Assembly: GCF_020880995.1 (NCBI RefSeq)
Contig: NZ_JAJISD010000012.1
Location: forward strand, 144,782 to 208,781
Source of the DNA: Reyranella aquatilis
GTDB taxonomy: Bacteria > Pseudomonadota > Alphaproteobacteria > Reyranellales > Reyranellaceae
DNA length: 64,000 nt
Reading direction: 5' to 3'
Position numbers and translations under genes: made by a program. This document shows, piece after piece, positions 17,280-26,420 of this stretch (positions within the stretch are counted from its first letter, which is position 1; the number at the start of each line of letters is the position of its first letter). The notes under the pieces are model-generated. The model was not told the origin of the DNA, searched no databases, and worked only from the letters and a program-made list of their open reading frames with translations.

Positions 17280-18929
17280 TCACACTCCGTTGGCGGGGAA
17301 GAGTCGGCCACCCTGGACCGTGCCCCAGATGCGCACGTCCTTGAGCTTGTCCGGCGCGATCTCCAGCGGATCGTCCTCCAGCACGGCGAAATCGGCGCGC
17401 TTGCCGCATTCGATCGAGCCGACCTCGCCGTCGAGCTTCAGCGTCCAGGCGGCGCCCAGCGTGATGGTGCGCAACGCGTCGGCCACCGAGATGGCCTCGC
17501 TGGTGCCGAGCGTGCGGCCGCTGGCGGTGCGGCGGTTGACGGCGCACCAGGCGGTGAAGAGCGGCCCGAGCGGAGTCACCGGCGCATCCGAATGGATGGC
17601 GAGCGGCACGCCGCTGGCCAGCGCGGTGGCGCAGGCGTTCATGCGCATCGCCCGCTCCGGTCCGACCGTCGTCTCGTAATGCTGGTCGCCCCAATAGAAA
17701 TGATGGTTGGGGAACAGGTTGGCGCACATGCCGAGCCGGGCCATGCGCCGGAACTGCGCCGCGTCCGCGAGCTGGCAATGCTGCAGGGTGAAGCGATGGT
17801 CGCGCGCCGGCTGGTCGAGCAGGGCGCCTTCCAGGCAATCCAGCGCCATCTCGGTCGCCTGGTCGCCGTTGGTGTGGCTGTGCACCAGCACGCCCTTCTG
17901 CAGCGCCAGCCTGTAGAGGCCGCTGATCGCCTCGGGCGGCGTGTACCACAGGCCGTTGGGCGCGCCGTTGTAGTAGCCGGGCCAGCGCAGGCGGGCCGAG
18001 AAGCCCTGGATCGAGCCATCGACGAACAGCTTGATGGCACCGAGCCGCAGCCGGTCGGTCGAGCGGGCCTTGAGCTTCACGGCCATGTCCACGACCTGCT
18101 CGGGAGTCAGCGCCTGGAAGCGGCGGAATGACACGATGCGCACCGGATACCCGGCCTCGCCGGTCACCCGTGCCATCATCGAGACCGCATCGTCGGGCAA
18201 CAGGTTCGCGAGATCGGTCGCGGTGGTCACGCCCTGGCGCACGCAGAGCTTGGCGAAGCGGCGCAGACCGTCCTCGTCGTTGGCCAGCGCCTCGCGATCG
18301 AAGCCGACATGGGCGCCGACGATCGTCATCGCCTCGGGGCCTTTCAGCTCGCCGGTCGGCAGGCCGTCGGACCCGAGCGGGATGCCGGGATGGTTGACGC
18401 CCGGCCGCATCAGGCCAGCCAGTTCCAGCGCCCGCGTGTTCACGTTGAAGATGTGGCCGCTCGCATGCATCACGCCGATCGCGCGTGTCGTCGATACGCG
18501 GTCGAAATCTGCGCGCACGACACGACGGTCGCCGTAGTAGATGGGGTCGAGGCCCCAGCCGGCCAGCACTTCGGTCGGTGAGGCGAGCTTGCGCTCGACC
18601 TGCTGCAGGCGCGTCACGACGTCTTCGATGGACTCGGCGCCCGGCCATACCTTGCCTTCCGGATCCATGCGGTCGAAGCGGCCGAGATAGGTGTAGCGCC
18701 AGAACGTGCCCTCGGCGGCATGGCTGTGGCCCTCGACGAGACCGGGCATCAGCACCTTGTCGGCGAAGCTGTCGTCCAGCGTGTAGGCGCCCCAGCCCGC
18801 GAGTTCTTCCAGCGGGCCGACGCCCAGGATGCGGCCCTCGCGCACGGCCACATGCGTGGCCTCGGGACGGGCGGGGTTCATGGTGAGGATGCGGCGGGCG
18901 CGGAAGATCGTGATCGGGCTGGATGTCAT
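17280..18929 (-). CDS. Amidohydrolase family protein (YtcJ/LAF3-like)
   Basis: A 549-residue metal-dependent amidohydrolase. It has an early strand (ITIFRARRILTM), the first metal-binding region as MPGLVEGHSH, later His segments in HSHTNGDQA and LQHCQLAD, and an IHSDAPVTPL aspartate. A YtcJ/LAF3-type layout is indicated by the long insert and the C-terminal DFAVLEDDPLEI strand. This family hydrolyses amide or related bonds of small molecules. The ATG at 18929 starts directly at the conserved strand. It probably forms an operon with the CobW-type chaperone downstream. Confidence 0.85.
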   Translation of the reverse strand: MTSSPITIFRARRILTMNPARPEATHVAVREGRILGVGPLEELAGWGAYTLDDSFADKVLMPGLVEGHSHAAEGTFWRYTYLGRFDRMDPEGKVWPGAESIEDVVTRLQQVERKLASPTEVLAGWGLDPIYYGDRRVVRADFDRVSTTRAIGVMHASGHIFNVNTRALELAGLMRPGVNHPGIPLGSDGLPTGELKGPEAMTIVGAHVGFDREALANDEDGLRRFAKLCVRQGVTTATDLANLLPDDAVSMMARVTGEAGYPVRIVSFRRFQALTPEQVVDMAVKLKARSTDRLRLGAIKLFVDGSIQGFSARLRWPGYYNGAPNGLWYTPPEAISGLYRLALQKGVLVHSHTNGDQATEMALDCLEGALLDQPARDHRFTLQHCQLADAAQFRRMARLGMCANLFPNHHFYWGDQHYETTVGPERAMRMNACATALASGVPLAIHSDAPVTPLGPLFTAWCAVNRRTASGRTLGTSEAISVADALRTITLGAAWTLKLDGEVGSIECGKRADFAVLEDDPLEIAPDKLKDVRIWGTVQGGRLFPANGV

Positions 18930-19122
18930 GGCGCCGACAGTAGCGGGCGGGCCACTGGAACGCCAAGCACGAGCTTGCGTCGCAGAGCGGTCGTGTCGTT
19001 CTTGGCATTGCGAAGTCGTTTGCAGCGTATAGGCTGGCGCAAAGCAGGCGAACGACCTGCGTCGGATATCAAGAGTCTCGTGGTCGGGTGCAGTGATCCG
19101 CCGGGGGACGGGGGAAACGAAC

Positions 19123-20103
19123 ATGCGCCTGACACGTCGCGCCACACTCGGTCTGTTGGCAACGTCGCCGGGATTGGCGGCACCCGCGGTATGGGCGCAA
19201 GGGCGCGACTGGCCGAATCGCCGGCTTCGGCTCCTCGTGCCCAGCGCCGCCGGCGGCTACGAGGTCTATGCCCGCATCCTGGCGCCGCGGCTGGCCGAAC
19301 TGCTGGGCCAGCCCGTGGTCGTCGATAACAAGCCCGGCGCCAACGGCATCATCGGCATGCAGGAAGTCCAGCGCAGTGCGCCCGACGGCTATACCTTCAT
19401 GTTCGCCCATGTCGGCGCGATCTCGATCGGCAGCAGCATCTATCCCAACATGCCGCTCGATCCGGTGGACGATCTCGCGTCCATTTCGGTGGCCGTCACC
19501 TCGCCGCTGGTCTGGGTGGTGACGCCGACGCTGCCGTTCAAGACGATGCCGGAGTTCATCGCCAAGGCGAAGGCCGAGCCCGGCCAGTGGCGCTACGGGC
19601 TGCCCGCGTCCGGCAGCATCCCGCATCTGGTCGCGGAGGACACCAAGATCCGCCACAAGCTCGACATGCCGGCCGTGCCCTACCGCAGCACACCGCAATC
19701 GCTGATGGCGGTGATCAGCGGCGAGGTGCCGATCACCGTGGACAGTCTCGGCGCCAGTGCGGGCCACATCGCCGGCGGCAAGCTGCGCGCCCTGGCCGTC
19801 ACCTCGCGCGAACGCTCGGAGAAGCTGCCCGACGTGCCGACCATGATGGAACTCGGCCTCGATCCGCGCGAATGGGTGGCCTGGTATGCCTTCATGGCGC
19901 CCAAGGGCACGCCCGACGAGGTCATCCAGAAGCTGAACACGGTCATCAACCAGGCACTGCAGGAAGAGGCCATTGCCACGCGCATCCGAGAGCTGGGCGC
20001 CTCACCGCGCATCACCACGCCGGCCGAGACGCTGGCCTTCATCACGCGGGAGCGCACCGACTTCGGTGCCATCGCGCGGGCCGGCAACATTCGCGTCGAG
20101 TAG
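19123..20103 (+). CDS. Bug/TctC family tripartite tricarboxylate transporter substrate-binding protein
   Basis: A 326-residue periplasmic protein with a twin-arginine-like N-terminus (MRLTRRATLGLL...) and an Ala-rich cleavage region ending in VWAQG. The Bug fold is shown by RLLVPSAAGGYEVYAR, VVDNKPGANGIIGM and YRSTPQSLMAVISGEV. These bind carboxylates or related small molecules. No tctA/tctB membrane genes are adjacent, as is common for the many orphan Bug genes in beta- and alphaproteobacteria. GGGGGA lies before the ATG. Confidence 0.9.
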   Translation: MRLTRRATLGLLATSPGLAAPAVWAQGRDWPNRRLRLLVPSAAGGYEVYARILAPRLAELLGQPVVVDNKPGANGIIGMQEVQRSAPDGYTFMFAHVGAISIGSSIYPNMPLDPVDDLASISVAVTSPLVWVVTPTLPFKTMPEFIAKAKAEPGQWRYGLPASGSIPHLVAEDTKIRHKLDMPAVPYRSTPQSLMAVISGEVPITVDSLGASAGHIAGGKLRALAVTSRERSEKLPDVPTMMELGLDPREWVAWYAFMAPKGTPDEVIQKLNTVINQALQEEAIATRIRELGASPRITTPAETLAFITRERTDFGAIARAGNIRVE

Positions 20104-20117
20104 TTCAGTCCCTTCCT

Positions 20118-20222
20118 CTTTGCGGACTCCGCAAAGGGGAAGTGCCCTCGTCCGACGAGGGCGACGGGGTCACGCCCCTCCGTCGGCGATAGCGCCGACA
20201 CCTCCCCGCCTGAATGGGGAGG
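20118..20222. repeat. Cluster of short palindromes between convergent genes
   Basis: Four separate hairpins follow one another: CTTTGCGG/CCGCAAAG (20118-20136), GCCCTCGTC/GACGAGGGC (20144-20162), GTCGGCG/CGCCGAC (20182-20199) and CCTCCCC/GGGGAGG (20201-20222). The array sits between the converging Bug and acyl-CoA dehydrogenase genes and probably works as a bidirectional terminator or belongs to an intergenic palindromic repeat family. Confidence 0.7.
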
Positions 20223-20244
20223 CGAGGCGCTTGCGTCTGAAGAC

Positions 20245-21501
20245 CTACCGAACCGTATTGCGCGGCACGTCGCGGAACGGCTTGGTCGTGTCGATGCTCG
20301 GTTCCTTGGGCATCTTGAGGACGCGCTCGGAGATGATGTTGCGCTGGATTTCGTCGGTGCCGCCGGCAATCGAGGTCGCCGGCACCGAGACGAGGATCTC
20401 GGCGATGGTGCCGTTCATCGGGCTGTCGGTGCCGCTCAGCAGGGCGTCGGCGCCGGACAGCTGGGTGTGGATGCGGGCCGCGGCGCGGGCGACATGGCTG
20501 GCGACGAGCTTGCCGAGCGAGCCTTCCGGTCCCTGCGGCTTGCCCTGCTGCGCGGCGGCGCGGGCGCGGCGCGCCGTCCATTCGGCAGACTTGGACATGA
20601 TCAGGAGCTTGGCGATCTCCTGCCGCACCACCGGATCGCCAAGATGGCCCGTCTCCCGGGCGCGGGGCAGGATCAGGTCGACCCGGCCGGCGCGCTGCGG
20701 ATACCACTTGTAGGGCTCCATCGTCGTGGCGATCTCGGCCCGCTCCTCGTCGTAGGCGCGACCCTTGCGGTCCGAGCCCATCGCCCAGGTGCGCAGACCG
20801 TCGGCGCCACGGCGTTCGTGCATCAGCGTCGTCGTCGTCACGGCCCAGCCGTCGCCCACGTTGGCGACCAGGAATTCCGGCTCGACCACGGCGTCGGTCA
20901 GGAACACCTGGTTGAACGAGGCGTGCCCGTTCATCTGCTTCAGCGGCTGCACGTTCACGCCGGGCTGGTGCATGTCGATGATGAAGTAGGACAGGCCCTT
21001 GTGCTTGGTCTGGTCCCAATCGGTGCGGGCCAGCAGCAGGCCCCAGTGGGCATGGTGGGCCGACGTCGTCCAGACCTTCTGGCCGTTCACGATCCACTTG
21101 TTGCCCTGCATCTCGGCGCGCGTGACGGCGCCGGCGACGTCGGAGCCCGAGCCCGGCTCGCTGAACAGCTGGCACCAGGTATCCTCGCCGGTGAGGATGC
21201 GGCGCAGGAACTTCTCCTTATGGAGATCGGTGCCGTGCGCGAGGATGGTCGCGGCGGCGAGGGTGCGGATGCCGGCCTTGGCGACGCCGATCGCGCCGAC
21301 GCGCGCGAATTCCTCGTCGACCACGGCCTGCAGGCCCTGCGGCAGGTCGCGGCCGTACCATTCCTTCGGCCAGGTCGGGACGCCCCAGCCCGAATCGGCC
21401 AGCTTATTGCGCCATTCGACGAGGCCGAGTTCGGGATTCCAGTTGGCTTCCAGCCAGGCGCGCACCTCGGCGCGGACGGAGTCTTCGGTGAGTTCGCTCA
21501 T
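20245..21501 (-). CDS. Acyl-CoA dehydrogenase family protein (subunit 1 of an adjacent pair)
   Basis: A 418-residue flavoenzyme: an N-terminal helical domain, the beta-domain FAD/substrate segment (QLFSEPGSGSDVAG, WIVNGQKVWTTSAHHA), and a C-terminal helical domain ending in SIAGGTDEIQRNIISERVL. The position that carries the catalytic Glu in medium-chain enzymes is not a Glu here (IAGGT instead of YEGT), as in subunits of heteromeric steroid or side-chain acyl-CoA dehydrogenases. GAGGAG before tandem ATGs supports the start; the second ATG has the better spacing. It follows its partner gene by 11 bases. Confidence 0.9.
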   Translation of the reverse strand: MSELTEDSVRAEVRAWLEANWNPELGLVEWRNKLADSGWGVPTWPKEWYGRDLPQGLQAVVDEEFARVGAIGVAKAGIRTLAAATILAHGTDLHKEKFLRRILTGEDTWCQLFSEPGSGSDVAGAVTRAEMQGNKWIVNGQKVWTTSAHHAHWGLLLARTDWDQTKHKGLSYFIIDMHQPGVNVQPLKQMNGHASFNQVFLTDAVVEPEFLVANVGDGWAVTTTTLMHERRGADGLRTWAMGSDRKGRAYDEERAEIATTMEPYKWYPQRAGRVDLILPRARETGHLGDPVVRQEIAKLLIMSKSAEWTARRARAAAQQGKPQGPEGSLGKLVASHVARAAARIHTQLSGADALLSGTDSPMNGTIAEILVSVPATSIAGGTDEIQRNIISERVLKMPKEPSIDTTKPFRDVPRNTVR

Positions 21502-21512
21502 CATCCTGCTCC

Positions 21513-22643
21513 TCAGGCGGCCCAGTGCTGCATCATCTGCTCGCGATGGTGATGGGCGTCGCCCAGCAGCACCTCCGAGCTCTTGGCGCGCTTGAACCAA
21601 AGATGGGTGTCGTTGTCCCAGGTGAAGCCGATGCCGCCATGGATCTGGATGGCATGCACGGCGGTCTGCACGGCCGCGTCGCTGGCAGCGGCCTTGGCGA
21701 GCGACGCGACCGCCACGATGTCGTCGTCGCCCTCGTCGAGCGCGGCGGCGGCGTAGTAGGCGGCCGACTTGGCCAGCTCGACATCGACCAGCATGTCGGC
21801 GTGTTTGTGCTTCATCGACTGGAAGGAGGCGATGGCGCGGCCGAACTGCATGCGCATCTTGGCGTATTCCAGCGAATCCTCGCGCAGCCGGTCGGAGACG
21901 CCGGCCATTTCGTTGGCGAGGCAGACCGCGGCCTCGACCATGGTGCGCGCGAAGGGCACGGCGGCGGCGCCGGCTTCGCCCAGCAGCGTGGCTTCGACGC
22001 CCTTGAAGTCGAGGCGGGCGAGCTTGCGGGTCTCGTCCATCGTCTTGAGCAGCCTGCGCGACAGGCCCTTGGCGTCGCCCTTGACGGTGAAGAGGGAGAG
22101 GCCCTTGTCGCCGCTGCTGCCCGGGGCGCGGGCAAGGACGACGATGAGATCGGCGGTGTGGCCGTCGAGGACGTAGCTCTTGAAGCCGTCGAGGACGTAG
22201 CCCGAACCGGACGGCTTGGCGGTCAGCGTCGTGGCGGCGGCATCCCAATGGGCCGGATTCTCGACCCAGGCGAGGGTGGCAATGGTGTCGCCGGCGGCGA
22301 TGCCGGGCAGCAGCGCCTGCTTCTCGGCTTCCGTGCCGGCATTGAGGATCGCGCCGGTGGCCAGCACGGCGGTCGAGAAGAACGGCGCGCAGAGCAGCGA
22401 CCGGCCCATCTCTTCCAGCACGATGCAGAGTTCGCCAAAGCCGAATCCCTGGCCGCCATAGGCTTCGGGGATGCGGACGGCGGTGAGGCCGAGCTCGCCG
22501 TTGAGTTTGCGCCAGGCGGCAGGCTCGAAGCCGGTTTCGGTCGCCATCAGGCGCCGCACTTCCTTGGTGGGCGACCGCTCGCCCAGAAAGCGGCGCAGGT
22601 TCGACCTGAACTCTTCCTGCTCGCTCGAGAAGCTGAACTTCAT
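21513..22643 (-). CDS. Acyl-CoA dehydrogenase family protein (subunit 2 of an adjacent pair)
   Basis: A 376-residue acyl-CoA dehydrogenase relative with the N-terminal domain (SSEQEEFRSNLRRFLGERSP), PEAYGGQGFGFGELCIVLEEMG, and a C-terminal domain (YAKMRMQFGRAIASFQSMKHKHADM, AIQIHGGIGFTWDNDTHLWFKRA). It ends without the GGTxEIQR segment present in its neighbour, which suggests that the two subunits complete each other. Strong GGAGG eight bases before the ATG. Together they could oxidise an acyl-CoA too bulky for a simple homotetramer. Confidence 0.9.
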   Translation of the reverse strand: MKFSFSSEQEEFRSNLRRFLGERSPTKEVRRLMATETGFEPAAWRKLNGELGLTAVRIPEAYGGQGFGFGELCIVLEEMGRSLLCAPFFSTAVLATGAILNAGTEAEKQALLPGIAAGDTIATLAWVENPAHWDAAATTLTAKPSGSGYVLDGFKSYVLDGHTADLIVVLARAPGSSGDKGLSLFTVKGDAKGLSRRLLKTMDETRKLARLDFKGVEATLLGEAGAAAVPFARTMVEAAVCLANEMAGVSDRLREDSLEYAKMRMQFGRAIASFQSMKHKHADMLVDVELAKSAAYYAAAALDEGDDDIVAVASLAKAAASDAAVQTAVHAIQIHGGIGFTWDNDTHLWFKRAKSSEVLLGDAHHHREQMMQHWAA

Positions 22644-22750
22644 GAACCAATCCTCCCGGCGCCGACTTTAGGCACTGGGAGGGATGACCGGAAGCGCCCG
22701 CAGGACGCGGGAATTGCAGGGCGAGACGCTGCCGATGGCGGCGTCACCCC

Positions 22751-25700
22751 TCACAGGTGGAGCAGGTCGATATGCACCGTCGACGGACTTTGCGCGCCTG
22801 TGGCGACGAAACCGAAGCTGGTCTCGCCGTCCTGGGCGATCGTCCCGTTGTAGGCGGCGTTGCCGATCACGTAGCCGCTCGCATCGTGCGACACGATGAC
22901 GGCGTTCCAGAGGTCCGTGATCTGGTTCGTCGTCTCGATCTTGACCTGCCAGCCGGTGACCGCCGCCGTGCCGTCGTTCTCCAGGGTGACGCTGCCGTTG
23001 AAGCCGCCCGACCAGGAATTGACGATGGCGAACATGGCCTCGAGATCGCCGGAGCCCGAGGAAGGCGTCGTCGGATCGGTAGGGGGCGTGGGTGTCGTCG
23101 GCGTGGTGGTCGTCGTCGTCGCGGTGTCGTCGTCGACGATGGTGCCGGTGCCGGTGGCGCGCGTGATCGTGGCGCCCACGGCGTTGCTCAGCACGACGCC
23201 AAAATGCTCGTTGCCCTCGACCAGCTTGTCCGGACTGATCTCGATCGTGATCGTCTTGCTCTGCTCGCCCACGGCGAAGGTGACGTGGCCGCTGCTGGCG
23301 ATGAAGTCCGAGGCGCCGGCCTCGCCGTAGACGGTCTGGTAGTCGACCGTCACTTCCTGCGTCGCCGCCTCGGAGAGAGTGAGCACGAAGCTCGCCGTCG
23401 GACCGCCGCTGCTGCCGTCGCCCGGCGCATCCTCGTGGAACTGGTACTCGATGGGCGTGAGGTAGCCCATCTTCGTCTGGTTCACGGTGTTCCAGTTGTC
23501 GTTCAGGATGCCGCCGGTGTCGCCCGAGTTCGGGTTCCATGACCAGAAGGTCCAGCTCGGTCCTTTCTGTCCCGGTGCCAGGTCGGACGTGCCGTCATTG
23601 TTGAAGTCGCCGCCCAGATAGGACGTGATCGCCTCCAGCCACGGCGCATCCTTCGGATCCACCAGCTTGGTGCCGAACTCGCCGATCCACACGGGCGCGA
23701 TGCCTTCCTTGTAGATGTAGCCCCACATCTGGTCGAACTTGGCGGGCAGGTTCGCCGGGAAGTCCGGACCCTGGAACCACGACTGTTCGTAGACCGAGTT
23801 GGGATAGTCGTGCGCCGAGTAGACCAGCTTGTTGTCGAGTGCGAGGTCGATCGGCCGGTCGCGCACGCCCATCAGGTTGCCGCCCCACCAGTAGCTCTGG
23901 CCCTTGTAGGTGCCGATGCCCTCGACGAAAATCAGCCAGTTGGGGTTCACCGTGCCGATGGCGTTTCCGGCCGTCTCGGCTGCCAGCGCCCAGTCGTTGG
24001 CGCCGCCGCCGCCCCAGGTGCCGTTGTAGGGCTCGTTGTGCAGATCCGCGCCGATCACCGACTGATCGTCGGCATAGCGTGCCGCCAGCATCTTCCAGTC
24101 GTTGATCCAGGCCGCCTGCGTGTACTGGCTGTTGTACCAGAGGCCGTTCTCGGAGGTGCCGGCGCCGGCATTGCTGCGGTGATGGTCGAGGATGATCTTG
24201 AGGCCGATCTGGTCGGCATAGTCGACGATCTTGTCCATGATCTGCAGCGCCGACAGGCCCTGCAGGTCGGGGTTCTTGCTGAAGTCGATGCCGTTGGGCG
24301 CCGCCGTCGTATGCAGCATCTCGCTGGAGAAGGGCAGGCGGATCGTGTTGAAGCCCAGATCGACCATCTGGTCCATCATGTCCTTGTAGCCACGCGTCCA
24401 AAGGCCATGCGGCGCGAAGGTCGAGGATTCGAAGCCGAACCAGTTCACGCCGGCGATCTGCACCGAATGCCCGGCCGAATCGACGATCTGGTTGCCCGAG
24501 GTGCTGAGCCAGCCGGGCGCAGCGCCGCTGCCGGGATTGCCCTCGATCACGGTCGCGTCGGAGATGGCGAGCGTCGGACCGGCCGCCACGTCGTCGTTGA
24601 CGATCGTGCCGGTGCCGGTCGCGTCGGCGAGGGTGGCGCCGCTGGGGCTCGAGAGCACGATGCTGAAGCCCTCGTTGGCTTCGACGGTTGCATCGCCGAT
24701 CGTGGCGACCTGGATGGTCTTCTGGGTTTCGCCGGCGGCGAAGGTGAGCGTGCCGGATTGCGCGACATAGTCGCTGCCGGCCACGGCCGTGCCGTTGGCC
24801 GTCGCGAAGTTCACCGTAACGGGAGTGGCGGAAGCCGCCGACAGGCTCACGGTGAAACTGGTCTGGCCGGGCGCCGCCGCACTTCCCTCGGCGGAGGAGG
24901 CGTCGGTGATCGAGAGCGAGGGCAGGGGCGTGGCGCTATCGTCGTTGACGATGGTGCCGAGTGCGCTGCCGTCCCGGAGCGTGGCGCCGGTCGGCGATGC
25001 GAGGGTCACCCGCAGCGTCTCGTTGGCCTCGACCGCCGTGTCGCCCGTCACCTGGACGCGGATGACCTTCGACGTCTCGCCGGCGGCGAAGGTCAGTACT
25101 CCCGATTGGGCGACATAGTCCTGGCCAGCCTTGGCGGTGACATTGGAGGTTGCGTAGCCGACCGTGACCGGGCTCGAAGTCGCCGAGGACAGCGTGACCG
25201 TGAAGGACATCTCGCTTGTGCCGGCATGGCCTTCGGTCACGCTGGCGTCGGCGATCGAGATCGTGGCGTCGTCGTTGACGATCGTGCCGATGCCGAGGCG
25301 GTCGGCGATCTTGCCGCCGGTCGCGCCCGTCAGATTGATCTTCAGCGTCTCGTTGCCTTCGATGGCCGTATCGCCGCTGACCTTGATGTTGATCACCTTG
25401 GAGGTCTCGCCGGGCGCGAAGGTGACCGTGCCGGTCTGGGCGACGTAGTCCAACCCCGCCTTGGCGGTGCCGTCCTCGGTGCCGTAGGTCACGCTCACCG
25501 GCGCGGTGGTGGCTTCGGAGAGGGTGATGGTGAAGGCGAGGTCCCGCGTGCCGCCGTCGCCCTCCTTGATCGTGGCATCGGCGATGGTGATCTTGGGGAC
25601 GACAACGTCGTCGGTGGTGATCGTGCCCACCGCTGCGCCGTCGGCGATGGTGGCGCCGCTCGGGGAGGAAAGCCTCAGCGCCAGCGTCTCGTTCAGTTCG

Positions 25701-26257
25701 GCGACCTTGTCGCCATTCACCGTGACGCTGATCGTCTTCTGCGTTTCGCCGGCCGCAAAGGTGATCGTGCCGGACCGGGCGACATAGTCCGAGCCCGCCG
25801 TCGCCGTGCCGTCGGCGGTTGCGTAGGCGACCGTCACCGGGCCGCTCGCCGCCTTCGACAGGCTGACCGTGAAGTTCATCTGGACGGTGCCGCTGTTGCC
25901 TTCGACCACCGATGCGTCGCCGACCGAGATCGTCGGCAGGGACGGCGGCGGCTCCTCACCCGCGCCATTCAGCGTGAGGCCGGTTGCCGCCGTGCCGCCC
26001 GTGGCGCCGGGCGTCGCCTGGAAGCCGAAGGTGACGCTGCCGCCTGCCGAGACGTCGCCATTGTAGGAGGCGTTGCGCAGCACATAGTGGGTTCCGACGC
26101 GGCTGACGATCTCGGCGCCCCAGATGTTGGTGATGGCGAAGCCGGCGTCGAACTCGATCGTCCAGCCATGCACGCCGCTCGTGCCGCCGTCGACCGTCAT
26201 GTTGCCGATGAAGCCGGAACCCCAGTTGTCCTTGACCGTGTATTTCACCGTCGCCAT
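22751..26257 (-). CDS. Modular cellulase: CBM2-like + Calx-beta repeats + GH5 + CBM2-like
   Basis: A 1168-residue protein, probably secreted. Domains in order: cellulose-binding CBM2-like (about 3-97), four Calx-beta repeats (about 108-217, 222-330, 331-440, 447-556), the first strand of a fifth Calx-beta repeat (561-575), a GH5 catalytic domain (about 580-945), the rest of the fifth repeat (about 952-1042), a Thr/Pro linker and a second CBM2-like domain (about 1066-1168). GH5 acid/base and nucleophile are predicted as E742 (LHNEP) and E860 (WIGEFG). Each Calx-beta repeat has the GSDYVAxSGTLTF...G-T-I-x-x-DD pattern; these bind Ca2+. There is no classical signal peptide, so export by a type I or other Sec-independent route is possible (inference). 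GGAGAG upstream supports the ATG at 26257. The next gene is divergent. Confidence 0.9.
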   Translation of the reverse strand: MATVKYTVKDNWGSGFIGNMTVDGGTSGVHGWTIEFDAGFAITNIWGAEIVSRVGTHYVLRNASYNGDVSAGGSVTFGFQATPGATGGTAATGLTLNGAGEEPPPSLPTISVGDASVVEGNSGTVQMNFTVSLSKAASGPVTVAYATADGTATAGSDYVARSGTITFAAGETQKTISVTVNGDKVAELNETLALRLSSPSGATIADGAAVGTITTDDVVVPKITIADATIKEGDGGTRDLAFTITLSEATTAPVSVTYGTEDGTAKAGLDYVAQTGTVTFAPGETSKVINIKVSGDTAIEGNETLKINLTGATGGKIADRLGIGTIVNDDATISIADASVTEGHAGTSEMSFTVTLSSATSSPVTVGYATSNVTAKAGQDYVAQSGVLTFAAGETSKVIRVQVTGDTAVEANETLRVTLASPTGATLRDGSALGTIVNDDSATPLPSLSITDASSAEGSAAAPGQTSFTVSLSAASATPVTVNFATANGTAVAGSDYVAQSGTLTFAAGETQKTIQVATIGDATVEANEGFSIVLSSPSGATLADATGTGTIVNDDVAAGPTLAISDATVIEGNPGSGAAPGWLSTSGNQIVDSAGHSVQIAGVNWFGFESSTFAPHGLWTRGYKDMMDQMVDLGFNTIRLPFSSEMLHTTAAPNGIDFSKNPDLQGLSALQIMDKIVDYADQIGLKIILDHHRSNAGAGTSENGLWYNSQYTQAAWINDWKMLAARYADDQSVIGADLHNEPYNGTWGGGGANDWALAAETAGNAIGTVNPNWLIFVEGIGTYKGQSYWWGGNLMGVRDRPIDLALDNKLVYSAHDYPNSVYEQSWFQGPDFPANLPAKFDQMWGYIYKEGIAPVWIGEFGTKLVDPKDAPWLEAITSYLGGDFNNDGTSDLAPGQKGPSWTFWSWNPNSGDTGGILNDNWNTVNQTKMGYLTPIEYQFHEDAPGDGSSGGPTASFVLTLSEAATQEVTVDYQTVYGEAGASDFIASSGHVTFAVGEQSKTITIEISPDKLVEGNEHFGVVLSNAVGATITRATGTGTIVDDDTATTTTTTPTTPTPPTDPTTPSSGSGDLEAMFAIVNSWSGGFNGSVTLENDGTAAVTGWQVKIETTNQITDLWNAVIVSHDASGYVIGNAAYNGTIAQDGETSFGFVATGAQSPSTVHIDLLHL

Positions 26258-26300
26258 CTCGTCTCTCCGCTCAGTTGCCTGCGCCTCGTGTGCGTGAACA

Positions 26301-26315
26301 GATGCCATCGGCATC
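26301..26315. promoter_or_regulatory. GATGCC-N3-GGCATC palindrome in the cellulase/LytS divergent region
   Basis: A perfect 6-bp inverted repeat around a 3-base centre lies 44 bases upstream of the cellulase start and 105 bases upstream of the kinase ATG. Its position between divergent genes makes it a candidate operator. LytTR proteins usually bind direct repeats, so another regulator is possible. Confidence 0.3.
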
Positions 26316-26420
26316 GGGGCGTTTCAGCGACAGGCCGGGCGCCAGTCGACGAACGCGGCAGAAAACTCGGTGAACGGGAGGGGCGGCGCGGATCACGCGT
26401 GGCTTGCCTCTCTCCGCCAA

